A stretch of 64,000 bases of DNA from Clostridium sp. CAG:440 (lineage in GTDB: Bacteria > Bacillota > Clostridia > TANB77 > CAG-508): NCBI GenBank assembly GCA_000437215.1, contig FR898651.1, positions 50,513 through 114,512 on the forward strand, in the 5' to 3' direction. Within the stretch, counting starts at the first letter, position 1; every line of letters begins with the position of its first letter. The notes below the pieces were generated by a model, which saw only the letters and a program-made list of their open reading frames with translations, had not been told where the DNA came from and did no database searches. The position numbers were made by a program, and so were the translations under genes. Of this stretch, positions 19,145 through 28,922 are shown in pieces.

Positions 19145-19420
19145 TTATATTAAAAATGTTATTCCATTATTATTATTTTTTTTATTTAAATTAACATTAC
19201 CATTTTGCTCAAGCTTATTGTATTCTATAAATCTATTTAAATTTTTTACAGATATTCCAGTATTACCTGATATTGTATCAATTGATTCATCTAAACCGTG
19301 TTCATTAATATATGAATTAAATGTTGAAAATTCTAAATTGTCTTTAGGGCTACATTTAGGGCATACATTACCATTTGATACATAAAAACTTCCGCATCTA
19401 CTACATTTTTTAAAATCCAT
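19145..19420 (-). CDS. Small zinc-ribbon protein, 91 aa
   Basis: The N-terminus MDFKKCSRCGSFYVSNGNVC followed by PKC gives a four-cysteine zinc ribbon (CxxC...CxxC). A helical middle (NSYINEHGLDESIDTISGNTGISVKNLNRFIEY) looks like a helix-turn-helix-type helical repeat. The pattern resembles a clostridial family of small zinc-ribbon regulators, but I cannot name it. SD AGGAGG precedes the ATG on the minus strand. The last 20 residues are Asn/Lys-rich low complexity. Confidence 0.7.
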   Translation of the reverse strand: MDFKKCSRCGSFYVSNGNVCPKCSPKDNLEFSTFNSYINEHGLDESIDTISGNTGISVKNLNRFIEYNKLEQNGNVNLNKKNNNNGITFLI

Positions 19421-19562
19421 TTTAAATCCTCCTAAAACTTATCTTTTGACATTTTTATAAATTAAAAGTATTTTATCATAAAAAAATGTAAAAATAAAGA
19501 GAAAATTAAAAAATAATAAAATTAAATTAAACAAAAACAAGTGCTAAAATAAAAATTATGTC

Positions 19563-19591
19563 TTGTTTTAGGCTGTTTTATGTTATATAAT
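19563..19591 (+). promoter_or_regulatory. Promoter of the alpha-amylase gene
   Basis: TTGTTT (19563-19568) and TATAAT (19586-19591) are separated by 17 bp and lie 31 bp before the start codon. Confidence 0.6.
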
Positions 19592-19622
19592 AGAATAGTA
19601 AAAAAAAGAAGGTAATATACAA

Positions 19623-21068
19623 ATGAAACAAATAAATGGAATAATAATGCAATATTTTGAATGGTATTTAAACTGTAATGGACAGTTATGGAATCAAATA
19701 ATAAAAGAAGTAGAAAAATTATCAAAAATAGGAATAACAGCCTTATGGTTGCCACCAGCATTTAAAGGAATTGGTGGAAAAGATGAAGTAGGCTATGGAG
19801 TTTATGATGTATATGACTTAGGGGAATTTGACCAAAAAGGTACAGTGAAAACCAAATATGGTTCTAAAGATGAATATATAGAAATGATAGAAGTGCTAAA
19901 GCAAAATGGAATAGAAAGTTATGCAGATATAGTGCTAAACCATAAAATGGGAGCAGATGCAATACAGACAATTCCAGCAAAAAAAGTAGATTTTGGAAAT
20001 CATAACATAGAGCTAACAACACAAGATGAAATGGTAAAAGTAGCAACTAAATTTACATTTCCAAACAGAAAACATAAATATTCAAGTTTTGAATGGAATT
20101 GGACGCATTTTGATGGAATTGATTATAACAATGCAAATGGAGAACATGCTATATTTAAATTCAAAGACAAACAGTGGAACCAAGAAGTAGATGAGGAATA
20201 TGGAAATTATGACTATTTAATGGGAGCAGACTTAGACTTTAATAATAAAGAAGTTGTAGAAGAATGCAAGAGATGGGGAAAATGGTTTTTAGAAACAGCA
20301 AAGCCAACAGGATTTAGACTAGATGCAGTAAAACATATACCTGCTATATTTTACAAAGATTGGATAACATATTTAAGAGAAGAGACAAAGCAAGAATTAT
20401 TTACTGTTGGAGAATATTGGACAGGAGATATATCAAAATTACATAAATATATAGAATTAACAGAAGGCAAAATATCATTATTTGATATACCATTACATTA
20501 TAATTTTTATCAGGCTTCAAAAGACACAAATTATGATTTATCAAAAATATTAGATAAAACATTATTAAAAGAAAATCCAAGTAAAGCAGTAACATTTGTA
20601 GACAATCATGATACACAGCCAGGTCAAAGTTTAGAAAGCTTTGTAGAAGAATGGTTTAAACCAATAGCATATTCCTTAATTTTATTAAGAAATGAAGGCT
20701 ATCCATGTGTGTTTTATGGAGATTATTATGGAATAGAACATAATAATATACAAAAAGTAAAAGGCTTAGAAACTCTTATAATGCTTAGAAAAGAAAAAGC
20801 ATATGGAAGACAAAATGATTATTTTGATCATCCAAATTACATAGGATTTACACGTCAAGGAGATGATGAACACATAAAATCAGGACTTGCTGTTGTAATA
20901 TCAAATACATATGATGGCGAAAAAACAATGTTTGTTGGAGAAAATTTTGCAGGAAGTAAATTTATAGATGCCCTTGGAAATTGTGAAGAAGAAGTAGAAA
21001 TTTGTGAAAATGGATGTGGAAATTTTAAAGTAAAAGGAAAATCAGTTTCTGTATGGGTACAAAAATAG
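19623..21068 (+). CDS. Cytoplasmic alpha-amylase, GH13
   Basis: The 481-residue enzyme matches the GH13 cytoplasmic alpha-amylase group. It shows the (beta/alpha)8 motifs DIVLNHKMGADA (about 102), GFRLDAVKHI with nucleophile Asp234, TVGEYW with acid/base Glu264 and FVDNHDTQPG with Asp330. There is no signal peptide, so it hydrolyses internal alpha-1,4 bonds of glycogen or imported dextrins inside the cell. It starts at ATG 19623 after AGAAGG. The mnmA start lies 12 bp after its stop. Confidence 0.93.
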   Translation: MKQINGIIMQYFEWYLNCNGQLWNQIIKEVEKLSKIGITALWLPPAFKGIGGKDEVGYGVYDVYDLGEFDQKGTVKTKYGSKDEYIEMIEVLKQNGIESYADIVLNHKMGADAIQTIPAKKVDFGNHNIELTTQDEMVKVATKFTFPNRKHKYSSFEWNWTHFDGIDYNNANGEHAIFKFKDKQWNQEVDEEYGNYDYLMGADLDFNNKEVVEECKRWGKWFLETAKPTGFRLDAVKHIPAIFYKDWITYLREETKQELFTVGEYWTGDISKLHKYIELTEGKISLFDIPLHYNFYQASKDTNYDLSKILDKTLLKENPSKAVTFVDNHDTQPGQSLESFVEEWFKPIAYSLILLRNEGYPCVFYGDYYGIEHNNIQKVKGLETLIMLRKEKAYGRQNDYFDHPNYIGFTRQGDDEHIKSGLAVVISNTYDGEKTMFVGENFAGSKFIDALGNCEEEVEICENGCGNFKVKGKSVSVWVQK

Positions 21069-21079
21069 AAAGGGAAAAT

Positions 21080-22120
<1,041 letters not shown>

Positions 22121-22126
<6 letters not shown>

Positions 22127-22158
22127 CGAAGTTTTTTTAACTTCGCTATATATTTTTT
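22121..22158 (+). terminator. Intrinsic terminator overlapping the mnmA stop
   Basis: A perfect 13-bp stem (22121-22133 with 22139-22151) has a T5 loop and a following T run. The mnmA TAG is inside the 5' arm. Confidence 0.9.
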
Positions 22159-22216
22159 ACAAAAATTGAAACTTTTTAATAATTTTTTGGAACTTATAGG
22201 TAGAAGGGAGAAAAAA

Positions 22217-22755
22217 ATGAGTACTCAAAAAATCCTAAAAGAATTTGAAATAATATATAAAAATACTTACAACAAAATTTTAAAATATGTAATTTGTAAG
22301 TGTTCAAATTTAGACGATGTAAATGACATTATTCAAGAAACATATATAGAATTTTATAAAAAATTAAAAGAAAACAAGAAAATACAAGATAAACAGGCTT
22401 TTATTATAGGAATTGCAAAAAACAAAATAATGAAATATATAAATCAAAAAGGAAAAATAAAGACAATTTCAATCTTTCAGGAAAAAGAAAATGAAGAAAA
22501 AGTAGTTGATATAGATTCGCGGAATTGATATAGAAAAACGGAATAATAACAAAAGAAAATATAAACAAAATATGGGAATATATAAAAAATCAAAATCAAA
22601 TATCTGCTAAAATATTTTATTTATATTTTGTTTTAGAAATGACATTTAAAGATATATCAAAAGAATTAAATTTAAAAGAATCAACAGTAAAAACAAACTT
22701 ATATAGAATGGTAAAAAAGGTAAAAGAAGCTTTTGGGGGTGAAAGATTTGAATAA
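22217..22755 (+). CDS. ECF-type RNA polymerase sigma factor, split at two in-frame CGG codons
   Basis: From ATG 22217 (SD AAGGGAG), residues 1-101 contain a sigma region 2 (ILKYVICKCSNLDDVNDIIQETYIEFYKKL). Codon 102 is CGG (22520-22522); one base skipped gives GIDIEK, then a second in-frame CGG (22539-22541); one more base skipped gives GIITKENINKIWEYIKNQ and a complete region 4 (LYFVLEMTFKDISKELNLKESTVKTNLYRMVKK). Both shifts are needed for the DNA-binding region 4, giving about 178 residues. The stop overlaps the start of the next gene, probably its anti-sigma partner. If not recoded, only the region-2 half is made. Confidence 0.75.
22520..22523 (+). other. CGG-associated +1 frameshift site 2 (CGGA)
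   Basis: The zero frame reads TCG CGG AAT TGA; the +1 frame reads TCG (C) GGA ATT GAT. Confidence 0.65.
22539..22542 (+). other. CGG-associated +1 frameshift site 3 (CGGA)
   Basis: In the frame set by site 2 the codons read GAA AAA CGG AAT; a second +1 step reads AAA (C) GGA ATA ATA ACA and enters sigma region 4. Confidence 0.65.
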
Positions 22756-23878
22756 TAAAATAATAAAACAATATTTTGAAAACAAGTTCAACCAAGAAAA
22801 TAATTATAAAGCCATATTGTCTAAAGTAAGAAAGGAAGAAAAAATGGAAAAAAACAAAATAATAAAAATGTGTGCAACATTTGTTCTTACAATAGGTGTA
22901 GCAGCAGGTCTTGCGTATGCTGGAACAGTGGTATATGAAAAAGTATTTAAAAAACCAGAAAAAATAGATAATTTTGTTGAAGAATTGCAAGTAAAAGATG
23001 AAGATCTAAAAAAAATAATTTCAAAACAGGAAGCATTAGAGAAAGCAAAAGAAGAAATAAAAAGATATGGATTAGAATTAAACCAAAATCCGGACATAGA
23101 AATTTTAAAAGCACCAAATTATGATGAAATATCATATGTAATTAAATCTGGAAGATTAGAAGTAAATATAAATGCATTAACAGGAAAACTTACAGGATTT
23201 TATCAAAATTCTGATAATAAAGAAAAGCAATTAGAAAAATATCATTCAACCAAAGAAAAAATTGTTGAAGTAGCAAAAGAAAAAATGAAAGAATACGGAT
23301 TTGGCAGTGAATATGAAATATGTTATATATCAAATAATAACAGTGATGATGAGAAAAAGGCATATTTATGGTATATATGGTTTGCAAAAAAATATGATGG
23401 TTTATTTAATGAAGGACAAAGTGTATCTATTACATTAATACCACAAATAAATTTTGTTGAGAGTTTAAATATTAAAGATGAACAATTTGAAAATAATCCA
23501 ATTGTAATATCAGAAAGCGAAGCAATACAAATAGCAAAGCAAAAAGATGAACAAATAAATAATGAAAATTATGAAATAAAAGAAGTTAAGTCAAAGTTAG
23601 CAATAAGACAAATAAATGCAGAGGTTTATTTAAAGGAAAATGGTATAGAAACAAGAAATGAACAAAAAGTTTTAGAGGATGGTACAATTATAAGTTATGA
23701 TCCATATAAAAGAAATGGAAAATGGAGAAAAGTATATGTAGTAGAAATTATATACTTAAATAGACCATTTGGGCAGACAAGAAAATACTATATTGATTCA
23801 ACCACAAAAGAGGTTGTAGGTGGAGAAGATATATATGATTTACTTAAATTAGGTGAGCCTGTTAGTACAGAAGGATAA
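22748..23878 (+). CDS. Membrane-anchored protein, probable anti-sigma factor
   Basis: A TTG start at 22748 is chosen because GGGGGTG lies 5-9 bp upstream and TTGAATAA overlaps the sigma stop, typical of translational coupling. The 376-residue product has a short cytoplasmic N-terminus with a helical region (NNKIIKQYFENKFNQENNYKAI), one membrane helix (about 43-62) and a large outside domain. That domain contains two similar alpha/beta units (KQEALEKAKEEIKRYG... and SESEAIQIAKQKDEQI...) resembling PepSY folds. Position and topology suggest it holds the ECF sigma factor inactive. It could instead be an unrelated secreted regulator. Confidence 0.6.
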   Translation: MNNKIIKQYFENKFNQENNYKAILSKVRKEEKMEKNKIIKMCATFVLTIGVAAGLAYAGTVVYEKVFKKPEKIDNFVEELQVKDEDLKKIISKQEALEKAKEEIKRYGLELNQNPDIEILKAPNYDEISYVIKSGRLEVNINALTGKLTGFYQNSDNKEKQLEKYHSTKEKIVEVAKEKMKEYGFGSEYEICYISNNNSDDEKKAYLWYIWFAKKYDGLFNEGQSVSITLIPQINFVESLNIKDEQFENNPIVISESEAIQIAKQKDEQINNENYEIKEVKSKLAIRQINAEVYLKENGIETRNEQKVLEDGTIISYDPYKRNGKWRKVYVVEIIYLNRPFGQTRKYYIDSTTKEVVGGEDIYDLLKLGEPVSTEG

Positions 23879-23884
23879 AAAATA

Positions 23885-23920
23885 AAAAAATACTATATAA
23901 AAAATTGTATAGTATTTTTT
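23885..23920 (+). terminator. Intrinsic terminator
   Basis: The 13-bp stem AAAAAATACTATA / TATAGTATTTTTT ends in a T run after the anti-sigma-like gene. Confidence 0.85.
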
Positions 23921-23939
23921 TGTTTTATTAAAACAAACA

Positions 23940-23968
23940 TTGAAAAGTTATTATGTTTGTGATAATAT
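23940..23968 (+). promoter_or_regulatory. Promoter of the acyl-CoA synthetase gene
   Basis: TTGAAA (23940-23945) and TAATAT (23963-23968), spacer 17 bp, 33 bp before the start codon. Confidence 0.6.
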
Positions 23969-24001
23969 AACCAAGAATAAACCAAAAAGGAGAGAATAAA
24001 A

Positions 24002-25732
24002 ATGGTAAATAAAAAAATAGAAATAACTGATTTAAAAGACATGTTAAATAAAACTAAAAAAGCATATGGATCAAGACCTGCATATAAATTAAGAACTAAA
24101 ACCCCAGGAGAATACCAAGAAATAACACATAAAGAAGTAAGAGATATGGTAGATTGTTTAGGAACAGCTTTGGTTTCACTATTAAACTTAAAAGGAAAAA
24201 GAGTAGCAGTAATAGGAGAAAATAGATATGAATGGGAAGTTGCATATTTATCAGTTGTAGCAGGAACTGGAATAGTAGTACCTTTAGATAAAGCACTTCC
24301 AGAAAACGAATTAGATAGTTTAATTAGACGTTCAGAAGTTGATGCAATATTTTATTCAGAAAAATATGAACCAATATTAAAAAAATTAGCAAAAGATGGA
24401 ACAACAAAATTAAAACATTTGATATCAATGGATGCAAAGGAAAATAAAGATGGAGTATATTCATTTAATGAATTAATACAAAAAGGTAAAAAATTAATAG
24501 AAGATGGAGATATTGCATTTATAGAAGCTGAAATAAATCCAGAGGAAATGACAGAAATATTATTTACATCAGGAACAACAGCAAAATCAAAAGCAGTAGC
24601 ATTATGCCATAGAAATTTATGTGAAAATTTAATGGGAATGAATGATGTTTTATATAATTTTACATGTGAAGACAAAATGCTTTCATTTTTACCTGTTCAC
24701 CATGTATTTGAATGTACAGCAGGATTTTTATTATCTTTATATAAAGGAATGTGTACATCATTTGCAGATGGTCCACGCCATATTGTAGAAAATTTAAGAG
24801 AATATGGAATTACATTTATGGTATGTGTTCCAGCATTATATGAAATAATGTATAATTCAATATTAAAAAAATTAGAAAAAGCTGGAAAACTAGAAGCGGT
24901 AATGGCATTGGTGGAAGCACATAAAAATGACACAATGGAACAAAAGGCAAAAATATTTAAAGACATACATGATATATTTGGAGAAAATATAAAATTATTA
25001 GTTAGTGGTGCTGCAGCATTAGATAGTAAAGTAGAAGAAGGATATAGAAACTTTGGAATTAATTTAGTGCAAGGTTATGGACTAACAGAAAGTTCTCCAG
25101 TTGTATGTGTAAATTATTTCCCAGGAAAAGATGAAAATAAACATAGATGTGGAACAATAGGAAAAGCTTTGCCAAAAGTACAAGTAAAGATTGAAGAACC
25201 TAATGAAGAAGGAATTGGGGAACTTATGGTAAAAGGGCCAAATGTTATGATGGGATATTTTGGAGATGAAGAAGCAACTAAGGAAACTATAGAAGATGGA
25301 TGGCTTCATACAGGAGATTTATGTTCAATAGATAAAGATGGTTATATTTACATTTATGGAAGAAAGAAAAGTGTAATAGTATTAAAAAATGGTAAAAATA
25401 TCTTTCCAGAAGAAATGGAAAATTTGGTAAACAAAATAGAAGGTGTTCAAGAATCTATGATTTATTCAATTCTTAACAAAGATGCAAAAGATGAAAGCGA
25501 TATTAGAATAGCAGCTAGAGTAGTATATGATAAAGACATTATGAAAGAAATGTATAATACAGAAGATGAAAAAGAAATATATGAAATAATTAACAACAAA
25601 ATAAAAGAAATTAATAAAATAATGCCTTTATATAAGTCAATAAGGGGATTAACTATTACACAAGAACCATTTATTAAAACTACAACTGGTAAAATAAAAA
25701 GACAAGAAAATTTGAAATTTTTAAATAAGTAA
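24002..25732 (+). CDS. AMP-forming acyl-CoA synthetase (long-chain type)
   Basis: The 576-residue protein belongs to the ANL adenylating superfamily. The P-loop LFTSGTTAKSKAVALCHRN is near residue 183, QGYGLTESSPVV near 358, GWLHTGDLCSIDKDGYIYI near 432 and the C-terminal lysine region TTTGKIKRQ near 565. It should activate a fatty acid with ATP and transfer it to CoA at the inner face of the membrane. The length and motifs fit FadD/FAA-type enzymes. SD AAAGGAGAG precedes the ATG; a perfect terminator follows, so it is transcribed alone. Confidence 0.9.
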   Translation: MVNKKIEITDLKDMLNKTKKAYGSRPAYKLRTKTPGEYQEITHKEVRDMVDCLGTALVSLLNLKGKRVAVIGENRYEWEVAYLSVVAGTGIVVPLDKALPENELDSLIRRSEVDAIFYSEKYEPILKKLAKDGTTKLKHLISMDAKENKDGVYSFNELIQKGKKLIEDGDIAFIEAEINPEEMTEILFTSGTTAKSKAVALCHRNLCENLMGMNDVLYNFTCEDKMLSFLPVHHVFECTAGFLLSLYKGMCTSFADGPRHIVENLREYGITFMVCVPALYEIMYNSILKKLEKAGKLEAVMALVEAHKNDTMEQKAKIFKDIHDIFGENIKLLVSGAAALDSKVEEGYRNFGINLVQGYGLTESSPVVCVNYFPGKDENKHRCGTIGKALPKVQVKIEEPNEEGIGELMVKGPNVMMGYFGDEEATKETIEDGWLHTGDLCSIDKDGYIYIYGRKKSVIVLKNGKNIFPEEMENLVNKIEGVQESMIYSILNKDAKDESDIRIAARVVYDKDIMKEMYNTEDEKEIYEIINNKIKEINKIMPLYKSIRGLTITQEPFIKTTTGKIKRQENLKFLNK

Positions 25733-25743
25733 TAATTAATAAT

Positions 25744-25774
25744 AAAAAGCAAAACTTTTATAGTTTTGCTTTTT
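25744..25774. terminator. Bidirectional intrinsic terminator
   Basis: A perfect 13-bp stem (25744-25756 with 25762-25774) flanked by A and T runs lies between convergent genes. Confidence 0.88.
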
Positions 25775-25779
25775 ATATA

Positions 25780-26698
25780 TTACAAAATAGCACCTAGAAC
25801 TAATATACCTAAATTATCATTATAAATTTCATCAAATTGAGAAATAGGCAAAGGATTTTCTCCCAAACCAGCTTCTATAGTATAACCAGGCTTATTAAAG
25901 TTTTGTATAAACCAATCTTTATAACCTGCAAAACTCGAGTTATATGGAGTGGCTGATAAAGTGTAACCACTAGAATTAGCAAATGCTGTACCAATTTTAA
26001 AACTATTTTGTGGATTGTAGTTTTGGAACTGCCAATAAATTTCTTGACCTTGGGTATGATATGCAATTACTAATCTAAAGTTATGTAATAAAGTAAAATT
26101 GTATATTGTTAAAGCTTCTGGTTCTGTAAGCGGACCAAAACCAACAAAATCACGTGGACTAGGACTAGTAAAACCTTGAAGATATTTTATTTCTTTAGCT
26201 TGTTCCCATCCGAGCTGGAAATTGTAAATTTAAATCAACACCTCTAATATTAGCTTTCCAACCAGAAGAAAATGGAATATCTGGATAATTATTTGCTATA
26301 GATTTTGCTTGGTTATATGCAGAAGAAGATGGTAAAATATTTCCTGTAACCAAGTCAACTCCATCAGGATTTACCATAGGCATAATAAAAATAGAAACAT
26401 TATTAAATAAATCTCTAACAGAATAATTATAAAGCTTACCATTTTGAACATAAGCATTTGCATAATCTTCAACAAATTTCATAAGTACTACACTTGTAAT
26501 CCATTCATTAGCATGAATAGAGGCAGAATAAAAAACTTTTTTGGTTCCTTTTCCAAGCTTTATAACATAAATGTTTTTTCTAAGAACACTTAAACCAACG
26601 GACTGAACATTTAAAAAAGGAAAAGTTCGTACTAATGAATTTAAATTTTGTCTTAATATAGTAGAATTATAATTAATGTTAGTTGGAACAATACTCAT
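25780..26698 (-). CDS. M14 zinc carboxypeptidase (endopeptidase I type), split at an in-frame CGG
   Basis: From ATG 26698 the protein shows the zinc motif HANE in SASIHANEWITSVV (about 63), MVNPDGVDLVTG and RGVDLNLQFPA. Codon 163 is CGG (26212-26210) and the zero frame ends four codons later. Skipping the C gives GWEQAKEIKYLQGF, GPLTEPEALTIYNF, the third zinc His in AYHTQGQEIYWQ and the catalytic Glu in YTIEAGLGENPLPISQF, ending at 25780 (about 305 aa). The restored protein fits gamma-D-glutamyl-diamino acid endopeptidases, which cut peptidoglycan stem peptides; no signal peptide is seen, as in the spore enzyme. Without the shift the His and Glu are lost. Confidence 0.8.
26209..26212 (-). other. 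CGG-associated +1 frameshift site 4 (CGGA)
   Basis: The zero frame reads GCT CGG ATG GGA ACA AGC TAA; the +1 frame reads GCT (C) GGA TGG GAA CAA. Confidence 0.65.
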
Positions 26699-26796
26699 TA
26701 AAAATCACCCAATAAATAATATGCAAATAAAAAATAAATGTTAAAAAAAGATTGATAAACATTTTTTTTTATGCTAAGGTTATAAAGGTGAAAAAA

Positions 26797-27357
26797 ATGA
26801 AATTTAAAGATGGAAAAAATAGATGCAAATGGTGCAATCCAAAAAATGATTTATATATAAAATATCATGATGAAGAATGGGGAGTACCAAATTTTGAAGA
26901 AAAATATTTATTTGAAATGTTAATATTAGAATCATTTCAAGCGGGATTATCATGGGAATGTGTATTAAACAAAAGAGAAGAATTTAAAAAAGCATTTGAT
27001 AACTTTGATATAAACAAAATAATTCAATATGATGAGAAAAAAATAAAAGAATTGATAAACAATGAGAAAATCATACGAAATAAATTAAAAATAAAAGCAG
27101 CAATAAATAACGCAAAAATTTTTAAAAATATACAAAAAAAATATAAAACATTCTATAATTATTTAGCAACATATACAGGAGGAAAAATAATTTATGAATT
27201 AGATAAAACAAGTTCAAAACTATCAGATGAGATTTCAAAAGATTTAAAAAAACAAGGGATGAAATTTGTAGGGACAACAATAATTTATTCTTATTTGCAA
27301 GCAGTAGGAATTATAAACTCACATGAAAATAATTGTTATTTAAATAATAAAAAATAG
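26797..27357 (+). CDS. tag: DNA-3-methyladenine glycosylase I
   Basis: The 186-residue protein has the family start RCKWCNPKNDLYIKYHDEEWGVP, the core LFEMLILESFQAGLSWECVLNKREEFKKAF, and the end FVGTTIIYSYLQAVGIINSHENNC. It includes the Cys and His residues that bind the structural zinc in Tag. It removes 3-methyladenine from alkylated DNA. The ATG at 26797 follows AAAGGTG by 6 bp; upstream in-frame starts lack an SD. It precedes the tmRNA gene, which has its own promoter. Confidence 0.92.
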   Translation: MKFKDGKNRCKWCNPKNDLYIKYHDEEWGVPNFEEKYLFEMLILESFQAGLSWECVLNKREEFKKAFDNFDINKIIQYDEKKIKELINNEKIIRNKLKIKAAINNAKIFKNIQKKYKTFYNYLATYTGGKIIYELDKTSSKLSDEISKDLKKQGMKFVGTTIIYSYLQAVGIINSHENNCYLNNKK

Positions 27358-27360
27358 CGA

Positions 27361-27389
27361 TAGACAAAGTAAAAGATAAATGATATAAT
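27361..27389 (+). promoter_or_regulatory. Promoter of ssrA
   Basis: TAGACA (27361-27366) and TATAAT (27384-27389), spacer 17 bp, about 16 bp before the mature tmRNA 5' end. Confidence 0.65.
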
Positions 27390-27404
27390 AAAAAAGTATT
27401 ATAT

Positions 27405-27756
27405 GGGGATGTAAATGGTTTCGACATTACATTAGAAGTGCATATAGCAAGTAGTGGATTCTCGTTGGCCACTATAAAAACGAGAAATTAAATATAAACG
27501 CTGATAATAGAGAATTAGCATTAGCTGCCTAGGTGCGGCTACGTTTTATAAAATAGTCCCACGGATTTTATAAAACGCCAAAACAGTGGGAAACAAAGCT
27601 GCTTTTGCTTTTAAAGTAGTGGGTAATTAAAAAGCTATATTTAAATTAAGCCTGTTTATCGGCGTAATTTAAATGAAAATAAAAGATAAAATAAACTTGT
27701 AGAAGTGTGCATGGAAAATGTTATGGACAGGAGTTCGACTCTCCTCATCTCCACCA
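27405..27756 (+). ncRNA. ssrA: Transfer-messenger RNA (tmRNA)
   Basis: The 352-nt RNA has the tRNA-like ends GGGGATG and CATCTCC plus encoded CCA, the conserved start GGTTTCGAC and the T-arm GGAGTTCGACTCTCC. The tag frame reads ...KLNINADNRELALAA then TAG, ending in the ALAA degron recognised by Clp proteases. Pseudoknot stems such as GTCCCAC/GTGGG and AAGCAG/CTGCTTT are visible. It rescues stalled ribosomes, which may matter for the CGG-related events described elsewhere in this window. Confidence 0.97.
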
Positions 27757-27850
27757 TAAAATTAAATTGTCCACATTCTGCTCTTGACATTGAAGGGCAT
27801 TTGAAAGATTCTATTTAAAAAGTATAAAAGATTTTTTTACTATAAAAAAC

Positions 27851-27877
27851 AAGCTGTGTTATATTATAACACAGCTT
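27851..27877 (-). terminator. Terminator of the DUF4097 gene
   Basis: A 13-bp palindrome (27851-27863 with 27865-27877), realistically an 11-bp stem with a short loop, is followed on the minus strand by a T6 run. Confidence 0.7.
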
Positions 27878-27896
27878 TCAAAATCATGAAATGCGA

Positions 27897-28589
27897 TTAC
27901 TTAATGCTTATATTTCCACTCATTGTAGAAATATCAACATCCGCATTGTAACCTCTCCTTTCTTTGTGGAGATTTTTAACGTTTCCACTCATAGAGTTAG
28001 CGGAAAGATTGATGTGCCCAATGTTATTAAATTCCACTGACACATTGCCACTCATTGTGGAAATTTCAACATTAATGTCCTGGGTTGCATTGGTACAAAA
28101 TCCGATATTTCCACTCATTGTGGAAACAGAAGCATTGTTGACGGTTGCATTAGTCTTTAAATCGCCAGAGATAGTCTTTGCTTTGAGATAGTTGACTAAG
28201 ACTCCTTCATTTAAGGTAATGTTTGCTGATGAACTATTTGCAGAAATAACTTTGAATATTTTTTGTGGTATGGTAACATCAAGTTTCAAATTTCCATAAG
28301 AACAGTTACCAGTAAACTTTAATGTGATTATAAGTTCACAATTTACTACATAAACATCAAAGTTGACATCTCCATCAATATTTGCCTCACCATAGAAATG
28401 TGCTTCAACCTTTGAAGAATTGGAAACGGAAACATTAACATCGTAAAGTGCAGAATTGATTGATATCTTTTCGATATTGCTGCAATCTTTAGCTTTTACT
28501 TCGTCAAATTTTTGAGTATTACCGGTTCCGCCACCGATTATACACTGTCCGTTTGCTGAAAATACGTTGCCATTGAAACTAATCTTCAT
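27897..28589 (-). CDS. DUF4097-type beta-strand repeat protein
   Basis: The 230-residue protein ends in a series of repeated strands: KTISGDLKT, VSTMSGNIGF, ISTMSGNVSVEF, ANSMSGNVKN, ISTMSGNISIK. This S-x-S/M-S-G-N/D pattern is that of DUF4097, predicted to form a beta-helix or stacked sheets. The N-terminus contains IGGGTGN. There is no signal peptide or membrane helix. Codon use is clearly richer in G+C than in the neighbours, which suggests horizontal origin. A strong SD TAAGGAGGAAA stands before the ATG. Function unknown. Confidence 0.8.
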   Translation of the reverse strand: MKISFNGNVFSANGQCIIGGGTGNTQKFDEVKAKDCSNIEKISINSALYDVNVSVSNSSKVEAHFYGEANIDGDVNFDVYVVNCELIITLKFTGNCSYGNLKLDVTIPQKIFKVISANSSSANITLNEGVLVNYLKAKTISGDLKTNATVNNASVSTMSGNIGFCTNATQDINVEISTMSGNVSVEFNNIGHINLSANSMSGNVKNLHKERRGYNADVDISTMSGNISIK

Positions 28590-28751
28590 GATTTTTTCCT
28601 CCTTAAACTTTATTGTTGATTAGTGTGTTTCTTTGGGCTTAAACTAAAAAGCTAGAGGTTATCCCTCTCACTAGTTAGTGAAGATGGGGAAGATGACACA
28701 GGATTTATCCTATATCTTTTTTATTATAACACAAATATACATAAAATGCAA
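28590..28751 (-). promoter_or_regulatory. Promoter and structured leader of the DUF4097 gene
   Basis: On the minus strand TTGCAT (28751-28746) and TATAAT (28728-28723) have a 17-bp spacer. The resulting leader of about 125 nt contains several short hairpins (AGGATAAATCCT, CACTAACTAGTG, AGAGGGATAACCTCT) before the SD. I do not recognise it as a known riboswitch. Confidence 0.55.
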
Positions 28752-28790
28752 TTTTGAAGGATAAGAAAATAATATAATAAATATGGCCTT

Positions 28791-28829
28791 AACCAAAGGA
28801 GTCAGCTTCGGCTGGCTTCTTTGGTTTTT
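28791..28829 (+). terminator. Strong intrinsic terminator with UUCG loop
   Basis: A 16-bp stem (28791-28806 with 28811-28826, two wobble or mismatched pairs) closes on TTCG and ends in a T run. No gene lies immediately upstream on the plus strand; a TAATAA-type -10 near 28772 leaves room for a very short transcript. Confidence 0.75.
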
Positions 28830-28861
28830 GCTTTTTAAGGAGTTTTTTTACAAGTTCAACA

Positions 28862-28890
28862 TTGATTTATATAAAATAGTTTGATAATAT
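28862..28890 (+). promoter_or_regulatory. Promoter of the MFS transporter gene
   Basis: TTGATT (28862-28867) and TAATAT (28885-28890), spacer 17 bp, 32 bp before the start codon. Confidence 0.55.
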
Positions 28891-28922
28891 ATAAACTAAG
28901 TCGATAAATAAAAGGAGCAAAA

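Noticed and set aside
28590..28720. Known riboswitch upstream of the DUF4097 gene
   Set aside because: Several short hairpins exist, but I could not match the conserved core of any riboswitch class I know, so it is only called a structured leader.
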